In this document: one piece after another, positions 46,608 to 55,696 of the stretch | Layout: each line of letters starts with the position of its first letter | How positions within the stretch are numbered: position 1 is the first letter of the stretch | From: Flocculibacter collagenilyticus | GTDB lineage: Bacteria > Pseudomonadota > Gammaproteobacteria > Enterobacterales > Alteromonadaceae | Assembly: GCF_016469335.1 (NCBI RefSeq) | Contig: NZ_CP059888.1 | Coordinates: 744,001-808,000 of the forward strand | Direction: 5' to 3' | Length of the DNA: 64,000 bases | Notes under the pieces: model-generated | The model's input: only the letters and a program-made list of their open reading frames with translations | Told to the model about the DNA's origin: nothing | Database searches by the model: none | Program-made: the position numbers and the translations under genes

Positions 46608-47554
46608 AGTTCCCAGAACTCCTTCTCAATATATGGGCCAACAATACGATGGATTTTTTCGATATCATCAGCTGATAGCTTTTGTTTCCAACTATGTGCT
46701 GCCTTTTTAGGATCTTTTGAGGTTGAATAATAGCTTTCTGAGTGTGAAGACGTAGACTCGTGTAAATACGCTTTTACCTGTTCATCATAAGGTAAGCCTA
46801 AAAAGTTAAACACTTCGGTAAAGTTATTTAGTGGGTCATTACACAGTTCTTCATAATGGAACATTTTACAATTTTCCAATTCACTGCTTTTTTCTAATTG
46901 CTTGTAATAAATTAGCCAGCGCCAAGCTAAGCGCTCGACAGGTTCCATCGCTTTTATTTTATCAATAGTTAATTCATGTTCTTTGGCTATGTCGGCACCC
47001 AAAATCTTTTCAAATAAGCCCCAGTTTTCATAGATATGAGTATGTGAAGAGAACTTATTACTTGCTTCACCTTTGATCTCTGAGTTAATGACTGCACACG
47101 GGTGACGAACCAGCATGACTATTTTTAAATCGGGTTTAGCTTTAGCAAGCGCGGCTACACGGCCCATCGATTCGATCGATTTCCAAAAAGTCACATGATT
47201 TTTCGGCTTAAATAGCATAGGGGCGGTATCTGTGAATTTAGCTGATACACGACCAAGCGACTTAGCTGCAAAAGTTGACATGCGGTTAAAGTTCAATTGA
47301 AACGAATTTAAATATTGCTTAGGAAAGTAGGGTAAACGGCCTTTTACTTTTAGGCTATTTACGCTTTCAATGTTATTAAGAAATGTTTGTAATTCAGACT
47401 GATAATGAATGGCCTCATCACTATTGACGATCTGTGGCACATTTAGTCGCCTAATACTGTCTGGCTCGTGCAGATAATAGGTTTTAGGGTGACTATCAAT
47501 GGCCTTAGCAACCCAAGTGGTTCCTGATCTTGGCATGCCTAGTAATGCTATCAT
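46604..47554 (-). CDS. Sulfotransferase
   Basis: 316 residues. The PAPS-binding 5'-phosphosulfate loop is GMPRSGTTWVAKAID (residues about 5-19) and the 3'-phosphate site is LVRHPCAVINSEIKG (about 152-166). The C-terminal SWKQKLSADDIEKI is common in bacterial sulfotransferases. Inside an exopolysaccharide locus it should add sulfate to a sugar of the repeat, giving an acidic, sulfated EPS; this target is inference. It is 2 bp after the upstream glycosyltransferase and overlaps the next gene by 4 bp. Confidence 0.9.
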   Translation of the reverse strand: MIALLGMPRSGTTWVAKAIDSHPKTYYLHEPDSIRRLNVPQIVNSDEAIHYQSELQTFLNNIESVNSLKVKGRLPYFPKQYLNSFQLNFNRMSTFAAKSLGRVSAKFTDTAPMLFKPKNHVTFWKSIESMGRVAALAKAKPDLKIVMLVRHPCAVINSEIKGEASNKFSSHTHIYENWGLFEKILGADIAKEHELTIDKIKAMEPVERLAWRWLIYYKQLEKSSELENCKMFHYEELCNDPLNNFTEVFNFLGLPYDEQVKAYLHESTSSHSESYYSTSKDPKKAAHSWKQKLSADDIEKIHRIVGPYIEKEFWEL

Positions 47555-47556
47555 TA

Positions 47557-48780
47557 TTATTCTATCTCCAGATTATCTGTACCTTGATTGGCGTTAATTA
47601 ACATCGAAAAAACGTCATGTTGTTTTTGTGATGTGCTTAACCAATCAAACTGTTCTGCATACTTGCGTGTTAAGGTTCTATCAATGTTCTTGTTGAGTAA
47701 CGCTTTGATGCCACCAGTAAGTGCAGGAACGGTTCGATCAACTAACATTCCGGCATCTTCATGGGCGACAACTTCTGGGGTACCCCATAAATTTGTAGCA
47801 ACGACAGGAGTACCGCATGCCATTGCTTCAAGTAATACGTTTGCCCAACCTTCTTTACTGGACGCTAATACGAGTGCGTCGGCTGCTTGATAAAGCGTTT
47901 TCAATTCATCTTGGGATAAAGCTCCCAATAGTTTCACTCTGTGTTGTAAGTTTTCTGCGTCTATTAGTTGCTGTAATTTTAAATGCTCAGGGCCGTCACC
48001 AGCAATGAGTAAGGTGCACTCTGGTAGTGCTTTCATTGCCTCGATTATGAGCTGATGTCCTTTTAGCTCAATAAGCCTACCAACACTTGCAATTAGGGTT
48101 GGGTGTTCGTTTGCAACATTAAATGTTTGTTTTGCAGATTGGCGCTCAGCTTCGCTAAGTGGTGTAAAAAACGTTAGATTTACACCATTTCGAACCGTAT
48201 GCGTTTTGTTCTTTACGGGCGCGATAGTAAATAGTTGGTTTTTTAGTGCATCGCATACAGTAAACACAGCGGTCGCGCTGTTGGCAGCCCAGCGGATCAT
48301 GCGTTTAGCGATAGGATCAGCAGGAATGGTATGAATATCAGTGCCCCTTGCCGTGATCACAAGTGGTACATTCAGTATTTTGGCAGCTAAAGCAGTGGCA
48401 ACGCCGTCAGGAAAAAAGTAATGACTATCGATTAATTCAAAATCATAGCCTTGGCGTTTAATTTTACGACAAGCCAGCAAGATTGAAATAAATAAAAATA
48501 GTGGCGTAATGTACATACCAATTTTAGGGATCACTAAATATCTAGGGTGATATACATCAATGCCATTCACTTTTTCGTGCGCTTTTACATCTACATACTT
48601 TGCATATTCAGCAAAAGGGCCTCGTTTTAACTTTATTGGAAACCACGGTACAGGCGCAATTACTTTAGCCTGAACATCGGGGCAGTCGTCCAATAAATGA
48701 CGAAGCCTGTTTCGAATGAAGACCCCATGTTTAGGTTCTTCATTATTAGGGAACAGCGTTGTGATTGTGAGTATTTTCAT
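47557..48780 (-). CDS. Glycosyltransferase family 4 of the EPS locus
   Basis: About 407 residues, GT-B. MKILTITTLFPNNEEPKHGVFI starts the protein; ATG 48780 is preferred because family members begin there, although a GTG at 48792 in frame would add four residues and no good ribosome binding site favours either. LLIAGDGPEHLKLQQLI, YQAADALVLASSKEGWANVLLEAMACGTPVVAT (in part) and the ARGTDIH motif are typical of XrtA-linked GT4 enzymes. It lies between the amidotransferase and sulfotransferase genes, all in one transcription unit. Confidence 0.9.
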   Translation of the reverse strand: MKILTITTLFPNNEEPKHGVFIRNRLRHLLDDCPDVQAKVIAPVPWFPIKLKRGPFAEYAKYVDVKAHEKVNGIDVYHPRYLVIPKIGMYITPLFLFISILLACRKIKRQGYDFELIDSHYFFPDGVATALAAKILNVPLVITARGTDIHTIPADPIAKRMIRWAANSATAVFTVCDALKNQLFTIAPVKNKTHTVRNGVNLTFFTPLSEAERQSAKQTFNVANEHPTLIASVGRLIELKGHQLIIEAMKALPECTLLIAGDGPEHLKLQQLIDAENLQHRVKLLGALSQDELKTLYQAADALVLASSKEGWANVLLEAMACGTPVVATNLWGTPEVVAHEDAGMLVDRTVPALTGGIKALLNKNIDRTLTRKYAEQFDWLSTSQKQHDVFSMLINANQGTDNLEIE

Positions 48781-48829
48781 GGTCGCCATCACATTGTTTG
48801 TTGCTGAGTAATGCTGCGCAAAGCGAGCA

Positions 48830-50722
48830 TTATTTCGCTCGCTCTAAAAACGACTCAAACATCATCATTGCCCATAACATTTGGCCGTTTTCTTGCGTGC
48901 CATTGATGTGGCCATTAACCATATTTGTTAACGTTGCAGGATCAAAAATGCCCGTATCCATTAATTTACCGTTTAACACGCGTTGCCTTAATTTATCTTT
49001 TAGCGGGCCTCTAAACCAGTTCGATATCGGCACCCCAAAGCCCATTTTATCGCGATAAAGCACATCATGAGGCAAATGCGATTCTAATGAAGATTTAAAA
49101 ATGGCCTTACCGTTACTGCCATGTAGTTTGTGATGGCTTGGAATTTTATTCGCCCACTCAAGGAATTTATGATCTAGAATCGGAACTCGCACCTCTAGGC
49201 TGTGCGCCATACTGGCACGGTCAACTTTGGTTAAAATGTCGCCCGGTAAGTAGGTTTTCATATCGAGAAACTGAATAAGCGCAAGCGGGTCTTCGCTATC
49301 AAAGTTATCGGCATGCCGTTTGAATACATTTAATGAGTTATAGCCGGCTAATTCTTTTTTAAACGAGTCAGAATAAAGTGCATTTCTTCTTGCTTCTGGT
49401 ATCAAAGAAATAGTGTGCATATACGCTTCTAGTGCTTCACGCTGCAAAGCTTGGAAAGTTGACTTTGCGCGAAGGAACTTTGGTGCCCAATCCATTTTAG
49501 GGTAATAGTTACCTAGCAAATTGAATAGTGGAGAGCGAATGGCCTTTGGCACATAACCACGTACTTTTTCTTCTAGCATGTGCCATTTATGACGTCGGTA
49601 GCCAGCAAATAATTCGTCACCACCATCACCAGACAAACATACCGTTACGCGCTTTTTAGCAACTTCACATACTCGGTATGTTGGAATGGCAGAGCTGTCA
49701 GCGAATGGCTCATCGTACATGTTGGCAAGTTTATCTATTAAGTCGAAGTCGTTAGAACCTACAATTTCTACTTGATGATTTGTTTTGTAGCGGTCAACCA
49801 CCATGTCGGCAAACTCAGTTTCATTGTAATTTTTTACATCAAAACCGATGGAACAAGTATTAACAGGCTTGTCGCCTTGAATCTCAGACATTAAAGCAAC
49901 TATAGCGCTAGAATCGACCCCGCCTGATAAGAAGGCTCCCAGTGGCACTTCTGAAATTAAGCGAATATCAACCGCTTCTTTTAAGCGGTGAATAAGCTCT
50001 TCTTGAATATCGTCAGAAGATTGCGTTAATTGCTCGGCAAAACTGGCTTGCCAATATTGTTGCAACTGTGGCTGATATTCACCTGCTTTGATTGTTAAAT
50101 GAAACCCTGGCTCTAGCTTATGTACTTGTTTGTAAATAGTACGTGGTTCTGGGATATAACCAAATGAAAAATAGTCTTCCACGGCAAGCGGATCTATTTG
50201 TCTGTCTAAAAGAGGGTGTTGCTCTAATACTTTCAGTTCAGAACCAAAAATAAACTGGCCATTAGCAAGTTGAGCATAATAAAGTGGTTTAATCCCCAGT
50301 CTATCGCGCGCGATAAAAAGTGTGTGTTGCGCAAAATCCCAAATGGCAAACGCAAACATGCCTCTTAGTTTAGTAACGCATTCTTTGCCCCAAGCCGCCC
50401 AAGCCTGCAAAATAACTTCAGTATCAGAATGAGTAGTAAAGGTAAAGCCGGCATTAATCAGCTCTTCACGAATTTCCATGAAGTTATAAATTTCGCCATT
50501 AAAAACAATAGCGGCAGAGCGTTGTGCATTAATGAGTGGCTGCTGGCCACTAGACACATCAATGATTGAAAGTCGTCTGTGAGCAAAGCCTATTGGCCCT
50601 TCAATAAATGTACTGCCTTCATCTGGCCCTCGATGGAATTGAGAGCCATTCATTTTTTCTAGTACTGATGTTTCAATTGGTGCTTGGTTTTGTGTATCAA
50701 AGATACCAGCGATACCACACAT
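48830..50722 (-). CDS. XrtA/PEP-CTERM system amidotransferase (asparagine synthase-like)
   Basis: 630 residues. The N-terminal class-II glutaminase has nucleophile Cys2 (MCGIAGIFD), RLSIIDVSSGQQPL and FNGEIYN; the C-terminal asparagine-synthase domain has the PP-loop GAFLSGGVDSSAIVALM and CLSGDGGDELFAGYRRHKW. Length and locus match the exosortase-A amidotransferase family (TIGR03108). It likely amidates an EPS sugar acid or lipid-linked intermediate rather than making free asparagine; that is inference from context. Gap of 15 bp to the upstream gene. Confidence 0.9.
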   Translation of the reverse strand: MCGIAGIFDTQNQAPIETSVLEKMNGSQFHRGPDEGSTFIEGPIGFAHRRLSIIDVSSGQQPLINAQRSAAIVFNGEIYNFMEIREELINAGFTFTTHSDTEVILQAWAAWGKECVTKLRGMFAFAIWDFAQHTLFIARDRLGIKPLYYAQLANGQFIFGSELKVLEQHPLLDRQIDPLAVEDYFSFGYIPEPRTIYKQVHKLEPGFHLTIKAGEYQPQLQQYWQASFAEQLTQSSDDIQEELIHRLKEAVDIRLISEVPLGAFLSGGVDSSAIVALMSEIQGDKPVNTCSIGFDVKNYNETEFADMVVDRYKTNHQVEIVGSNDFDLIDKLANMYDEPFADSSAIPTYRVCEVAKKRVTVCLSGDGGDELFAGYRRHKWHMLEEKVRGYVPKAIRSPLFNLLGNYYPKMDWAPKFLRAKSTFQALQREALEAYMHTISLIPEARRNALYSDSFKKELAGYNSLNVFKRHADNFDSEDPLALIQFLDMKTYLPGDILTKVDRASMAHSLEVRVPILDHKFLEWANKIPSHHKLHGSNGKAIFKSSLESHLPHDVLYRDKMGFGVPISNWFRGPLKDKLRQRVLNGKLMDTGIFDPATLTNMVNGHINGTQENGQMLWAMMMFESFLERAK

Positions 50723-50737
50723 TCATCTTTCCTTAAT

Positions 50738-51916
50738 TTAGCACGCGCTTTGGCGATATAATTTATTGTATGCTGCCGTCATAACCTGAATGCTGAAGTG
50801 CTCTTCAGCTCGTTGTCGACTGGCTAAACCATGTTCAATAACAAGATCATCTGATAGTGCATATTTGAGCATGCTAGCGGTTAAAGCGCTAGGGATATTA
50901 GACGGTATTATGTCACCGTTATACTGGTGTTTTACTAAATCTGCATTTCCGCCGACATCAGTGGCGATAATTGGTAATCCACATGCCATGGCTTCTAAAA
51001 TGGTGTTAGAAATACCTTCTGCTAGCGAAGGTAGGATAAAAACATCAAACGTTTGCATTAAAGCAGGGACGTCACTGCGGTTGCCTAAAAAAATGACGTT
51101 GCTTTGGCAGTGACTTTTCGCGGCAATGGCTTCAAGCTGAAGGCGTTGGCTACCGTCTCCCACAATAACCAATTCTGTTAAGTCAGCTAATGTTGGCTGT
51201 TGCTGTAATAATTGAATATATGCTTCTACCAGCAACTGCTGGTTTTTTACTGACTCAAGTCGCCCGACAGTCGCAAAGCGCAGTTTGCCATTTGCTCGTA
51301 TCGAATGAGATACGTTTGGTACAGCGCAAGTTGTGTCGGCAGTCCCTGTTTTTGCATATGCAGTATTCTTTACAGAAAACTTTTCTAAATTTACGCCATT
51401 ACAGATATGTTGAATACGCTTTTTCGTGATGCCAATAGTGTCAGTGAGATAATCAACTGCTTCAGAAGAAAGTGCTACATACCGATGGATAAATAAACTC
51501 ATTATTTTTCTTAACCACTGATACTTTTTATTAGTGCCATGTAAGTCATTCATATCCCAGCCATGCTCTCCGTGGATACGAAACGGCACCCGAGATAACC
51601 AACCAACAAATTGGCATTCTAGTGAAGCGGTGTTGCGTGTATGCAAAATATCAGGTTTTATTTTTTTTAGTAGCTTTCTCAGCCTAAAAAACATTGCAAA
51701 GTCATTACCTGATTTTTTTTCTAAATTATAAAAGCTAACATTGTTGTTTTTAATGCGTTTACAGAAGTCTTCATTGTAGCCAATAAGCGTTACTATGCTG
51801 TGACGATACTCACTTTCAGGTAAATGGTTAATTAAATTAACCACGCCGTTTTCTAACCCACCTGTATCAAACCTGTGGATGATATGTACGATATTGATTG
51901 GTTTAGCTTTCGTCAT
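50738..51916 (-). CDS. XrtA/PEP-CTERM system glycosyltransferase (TIGR03088-like)
   Basis: About 392 residues, GT-B, family 4. MTKAKPINIVHIIHRFDTGGLENGVVNL is the typical start of this XrtA-linked group. ATG 51916 is preferred to a TTG at 51937, which would begin deeper inside the exosortase gene. FVIL-type donor motif: TFDVFILPSLAEGISNTILEAMACGLPIIATDVGGN (in part). It overlaps the exosortase stop by 14 bp, so translation is coupled. Confidence 0.9.
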   Translation of the reverse strand: MTKAKPINIVHIIHRFDTGGLENGVVNLINHLPESEYRHSIVTLIGYNEDFCKRIKNNNVSFYNLEKKSGNDFAMFFRLRKLLKKIKPDILHTRNTASLECQFVGWLSRVPFRIHGEHGWDMNDLHGTNKKYQWLRKIMSLFIHRYVALSSEAVDYLTDTIGITKKRIQHICNGVNLEKFSVKNTAYAKTGTADTTCAVPNVSHSIRANGKLRFATVGRLESVKNQQLLVEAYIQLLQQQPTLADLTELVIVGDGSQRLQLEAIAAKSHCQSNVIFLGNRSDVPALMQTFDVFILPSLAEGISNTILEAMACGLPIIATDVGGNADLVKHQYNGDIIPSNIPSALTASMLKYALSDDLVIEHGLASRQRAEEHFSIQVMTAAYNKLYRQSAC

Positions 51917-53423
51917 GATATAGCACAGGCTTTGCAAGAGTATTGAATGAGTTTTGCATGTACGTTGCTAATTGTGCTTTAGCTTGTGAAATGCTTTCAG
52001 CATTCGAGGCAGCACTATTAATGGCTACTGAACCAGAGAAGTACAGTCCATCTTCAGGCAACGTTAAAATTCTATCAAAAGCTTGGCGTAATTTTACTTC
52101 TAGCGAATTACTACTCAAAATAGAACGTGTATAAAAAAAGTAGCTGACTAATCGGCGATCACCGCTAATGGTGGCAATTTCGATAGCGGGTAACGTATGA
52201 GCTTTACCTTCAAGGTTAACAGTTAGCTGATGCTTGGCCGCAAAAGCCCAACGGGACTGATTGTAATGGCGATTTTGCGCATTTATTAGCTCTTGGGTTT
52301 GGCTATTACCTTGGTAATAAGCAAGGTAAAACGAGAAGTCTTGTTGCTCACCCATTAATTGTTTAGACGCATTTTTGAACGTTGACGTCCACATATCAGG
52401 ATGAAGATTAACTTCGTGCGAGCGGATATGAGAAAAATGCGCACTTGGAGGGCTCATGGGTGTTGTTAATAGTTTTGCATACATGGCAATACAAGCACCA
52501 ACGATAATGCTAGCCGTAATCGCGACAATGTGACTTTTAGAGGTTGTGGTTTTATTTTTGTCGATATCAGGGTGCCCAATAATATCGAAATTATCTCGCC
52601 ATATATTACCAACCCAAAACATAATAAAAATAACAATACCAAAGAAGATCCAACCATAAATTAGATGGTCGACACCTGTGGCGTACTTCATATCTGATAG
52701 ATGAGCAATCATGACGATGCCGTAAGCTCGAATGCCATTGGCGATGATAGGTAATAAAGTCGCAAAAACAATAAAGATAATTTGCTTATGCAGTTTGTTA
52801 TAGGTTAGGTAGGCATACAGCGTACCTAATGCAGCAGAGGCGATTAAATAACGAATACCTGAGCAAGCAACTGCAACTTCAAATAATCCGCCAGGAATGG
52901 CAATGTAGAGAGCTTCACGGTAAACAGGGATATTGGTTAACTGTAATGAAAAAACAGTGATGTCAGCCGTGATATTTTGTAATTGCGGAATGAGAAACTC
53001 ACCAATAGGCACACTGAAAAGTATGTAACAAAGTGGAAACCAAATATGTTTAACGGCTTGATTACCAATGACTAGCCAAATCATTAACGGCAATATAGTA
53101 AAGGCGGCAAGTTGCTCTAATGCTAGGGTTGTAGACGTAATCCCTAATAACCAAATGAATAGTACCAAAACAATGGGAATACTCACCCAAAAATTAGGTT
53201 TTGACTGTGTGTAGCTAAGTACTTGTTGTTTTTGCCAAATTAAATACGCACTTATTGGTAAAATTAAAAAGCAATGCGCGAAGGTGTCTGAACGTTGCCA
53301 AATAAGTACAGCAGACTCTATCGTTGGGTAAAAAACGCCAGCCCAAACGAGGGTAGTAGCAACAATCAATAATAACACTTGGTTCAGTGAACTTTGCTTA
53401 GTTTGCACTGCTAGCTGTTCCAT
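51903..53423 (-). CDS. xrtA: Exosortase A fused to an EpsI domain
   Basis: 506 residues. The N-terminal 280 or so have eight membrane helices with the exosortase catalytic triad: Cys187 in VACSGIRYL, Arg232 in NGIRAYG and His253 in GVDHLIYGW. From about 310 on is a periplasmic EpsI-type domain, as in methanolan-type EpsH/EpsI fusions. Exosortases cleave PEP-CTERM proteins at the membrane and attach the product to the surface. It overlaps both neighbours (26 bp with the TIGR03087-type gene upstream). No substrate with a PEP-CTERM tail lies in this window. Confidence 0.93.
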   Translation of the reverse strand: MEQLAVQTKQSSLNQVLLLIVATTLVWAGVFYPTIESAVLIWQRSDTFAHCFLILPISAYLIWQKQQVLSYTQSKPNFWVSIPIVLVLFIWLLGITSTTLALEQLAAFTILPLMIWLVIGNQAVKHIWFPLCYILFSVPIGEFLIPQLQNITADITVFSLQLTNIPVYREALYIAIPGGLFEVAVACSGIRYLIASAALGTLYAYLTYNKLHKQIIFIVFATLLPIIANGIRAYGIVMIAHLSDMKYATGVDHLIYGWIFFGIVIFIMFWVGNIWRDNFDIIGHPDIDKNKTTTSKSHIVAITASIIVGACIAMYAKLLTTPMSPPSAHFSHIRSHEVNLHPDMWTSTFKNASKQLMGEQQDFSFYLAYYQGNSQTQELINAQNRHYNQSRWAFAAKHQLTVNLEGKAHTLPAIEIATISGDRRLVSYFFYTRSILSSNSLEVKLRQAFDRILTLPEDGLYFSGSVAINSAASNAESISQAKAQLATYMQNSFNTLAKPVLYHDES

Positions 53424-54606
53424 TAAGTAACTCCTGCAACGGTGCTAAACTGGCGCTCCATTGAAAATTATCTTCAATCCAGCGGCGGTTAACCGCAGAT
53501 TTCTTGGGCTGAGCTAAGCATTTATTTACATAACCTGCAAACTCAGCGTCAGTATCAGCTAAAAATACATCAGGACTGTTAGTTTCAATACCTTCAAGAG
53601 CCATTGATGTAGTGACAACGGGTAGTTGCATTGACATTGCTTCTAGCAGCTTATTTTGAATGCCTCTTGCGATTTGCAGCGGGGTTACCGCCACTTTTGC
53701 TTGCGCTAAATATGGCCTCACATCGGCAACTCTGCCTGTAACAGTGACCCCAGTGTGCGTTTCTAACGCTTTAACTTCGGCTGTTGGGTTTCCACCCACG
53801 ATGTAAAAGGATGTATCAGGATGCTGTTCAAGTACTGATGGCCATATATGAGTACAAAACCATACAACAGCATCTACGTTTGCCCAATAATCCATTGCAC
53901 CAGTGAATACTACATCGACAGTGTCGCTTTGTTCCAGTGAGTCAAAATCAGAAGTGATGTCAAAATATTCTTGGTTTACACCGTTTAATACCGCATGCAC
54001 TTTATTTTTTAAAGGCGCTGTTAAACTTTGCTGATATTGGCTGGCTTCTTGAGGGGAAACGAACACACTATGATCAAATGCATCTGTTATTTTATGCTCG
54101 TACCTTGCTAAGGTTTTAAATTCACGCTGGTAAACCCACTTCATTATTCCCGAAGTGTTTTTCGCGTATTGGCGCCATTTGTCAGAATCAATATCCACGA
54201 AGTCAATAATACGATCGATTGCACTGAACTGTTTGTCGTCAATGTATTGGGCCATTGAAGAGGAAAAGATAAATGCTTTTTCGATATTATTATTTGCACA
54301 AATATCGTTAACCCAATTTTGCATTTCACCGTCATGATAATAAGGAACGGAAAGAGGGGCGTTAGAAAGCAAAGCGCGAGATGAGCGAACCGTTGCCCAC
54401 TTTTTATTTAAGTTGATACATTTTACTTCACGGCAGTATTTATCTAACTCGCTGGTATATTGCCAGTCAAAAGGATCATCAATAAAGCAACCAAGATAGA
54501 TATCAAAGTGCTGACTTAAAAACTTTAATATATTAAACGAGCGAATTTTATCGCCTTTATTAGGCGGAAAGGGAATACGATGGCATAAATATAATAACGA
54601 CGGCAT
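53398..54606 (-). CDS. XrtA/PEP-CTERM system glycosyltransferase (TIGR03087-like)
   Basis: 402 residues. MPSLLYLCHRIPFPPNKGDKIRSFNIL is the recognisable start of the TIGR03087 group. Donor-site motifs: VDVVFTGAMDYWANVDAVVWF, TSFYIVGGNPTAEV, PYLAQAKVAVTPLQIARGIQNKLLEAMSMQLPVVTT (in part). Cytoplasmic, adding a sugar to the carrier lipid. It lies 4 bp after the FemAB-like gene and overlaps the exosortase start. Confidence 0.92.
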   Translation of the reverse strand: MPSLLYLCHRIPFPPNKGDKIRSFNILKFLSQHFDIYLGCFIDDPFDWQYTSELDKYCREVKCINLNKKWATVRSSRALLSNAPLSVPYYHDGEMQNWVNDICANNNIEKAFIFSSSMAQYIDDKQFSAIDRIIDFVDIDSDKWRQYAKNTSGIMKWVYQREFKTLARYEHKITDAFDHSVFVSPQEASQYQQSLTAPLKNKVHAVLNGVNQEYFDITSDFDSLEQSDTVDVVFTGAMDYWANVDAVVWFCTHIWPSVLEQHPDTSFYIVGGNPTAEVKALETHTGVTVTGRVADVRPYLAQAKVAVTPLQIARGIQNKLLEAMSMQLPVVTTSMALEGIETNSPDVFLADTDAEFAGYVNKCLAQPKKSAVNRRWIEDNFQWSASLAPLQELLNGTASSAN

Positions 54607-54610
54607 AACG

Positions 54611-55696
54611 TTACCCTAAGTTTTTAGCTAAAAAAGGACCAATGAACTGACTAACGGCAAGCGGTAATTTTTGCCACGCTTTTATAAACATTTGGTATTT
54701 AGGGTTATTAGGGCTTAAGTTAGGAACCGCATCAGCTTTTACTAAGTAATAATAATAGTGCAATGGCTTTGGCTCCATTCCCCAATGCTTTTTATATTTA
54801 TAAGCGCCTGAATCTACTTTACTACGACCAAAGTCAAAATAGTTACAATGTTTATTTTCACTGGCATGGCACATTAATTCGTAATACATAAAGTCATTAC
54901 TTTTTAGTGCGCGGGCTTGATACGCCCCTCCACCGTAGTAAGGTAGTACTTGCTGTTTATAATAAAAGCTCATTACGCTTGAAACAGGCTCACCATCTTT
55001 CTCAATGGTAAGTAACTCACATTGTTCAGGGAAGTATTGTTGTAATAACTTAAAATATTTTTTTGAAAAAACAGGTGTACCTAAGTTTCTAACACTTTGT
55101 GAGTAAATATTAAAAAAACGATTTACGTTATCGTCGAAGGCGACATCTAGCTCGCTGGCTTTAGATTGGCGAATGACAGCGCGTTGTTTCTTCTTTACGT
55201 TCGCTAAAATCTCTTCAGGTGTGTCAGCGAGATCACAGCCGAAATATGCATGCGCGCTTTTTTCATGCCAATGAGATTGTTGTTCAGCACTAAATTCACG
55301 TGGCTGTTGGTAACGTAACTCTAAATAATCCACCTTCAGCGTATCAGCCAGTTGCTGAGCATGGATTTCTAGCGCGGATAGAATCTCGCTATTGTTCGCA
55401 ATAGCACCACCATAAACGCAAAAGGGAGTACTGACTAGTGCGTTGCCAAATAACAAGCTTTTACAGTGTACTAAAGGCAAAACACCAACTATTTCACTAT
55501 TATCATCACATGCATAAATGTAATGCCCTTTGTGCCCGCATGCGAGCGCAATGACATCTTGCCATTTACTTAAATGGAAAAAGCTACCCTGTTCATGTTG
55601 ATCAACATAGTTATCCCACTGTTTAGCAATTGAATGCGAATTGCTATCAAGCTGTTTTATTTGAAATGCCACTTCTGATTCCCTTTTCGATGTCAT
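54611..55696 (-). CDS. FemAB-like XrtA/PEP-CTERM system-associated protein
   Basis: About 361 residues, two GNAT-like halves of the FemAB type. GSFFHLSKWQDVIALACGHKGHYIY opens the first, DYLELRYQQPREF and the second half with FFNIYSQSVRNLGTPVFSKKYF, YGGGAYQARALKSNDFMYYELM and FDFGRSKVDSGAYKYKKHWG are typical (TIGR03019). FemAB enzymes transfer amino acids from tRNA, so an aminoacyl decoration of the EPS is possible. The ATG at 55696 overlaps the deacetylase by 50 bp; GTG 55672, with AAGGGA 8 bases before it, is a good alternative start. Confidence 0.87.
   Translation of the reverse strand: MTSKRESEVAFQIKQLDSNSHSIAKQWDNYVDQHEQGSFFHLSKWQDVIALACGHKGHYIYACDDNSEIVGVLPLVHCKSLLFGNALVSTPFCVYGGAIANNSEILSALEIHAQQLADTLKVDYLELRYQQPREFSAEQQSHWHEKSAHAYFGCDLADTPEEILANVKKKQRAVIRQSKASELDVAFDDNVNRFFNIYSQSVRNLGTPVFSKKYFKLLQQYFPEQCELLTIEKDGEPVSSVMSFYYKQQVLPYYGGGAYQARALKSNDFMYYELMCHASENKHCNYFDFGRSKVDSGAYKYKKHWGMEPKPLHYYYYLVKADAVPNLSPNNPKYQMFIKAWQKLPLAVSQFIGPFLAKNLG

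Noticed and set aside
48830-50722. Simple asparagine synthetase B (asnB)
   Set aside because: The fold is the same, but position in the exosortase locus and length of 630 fit the XrtA amidotransferase family better.
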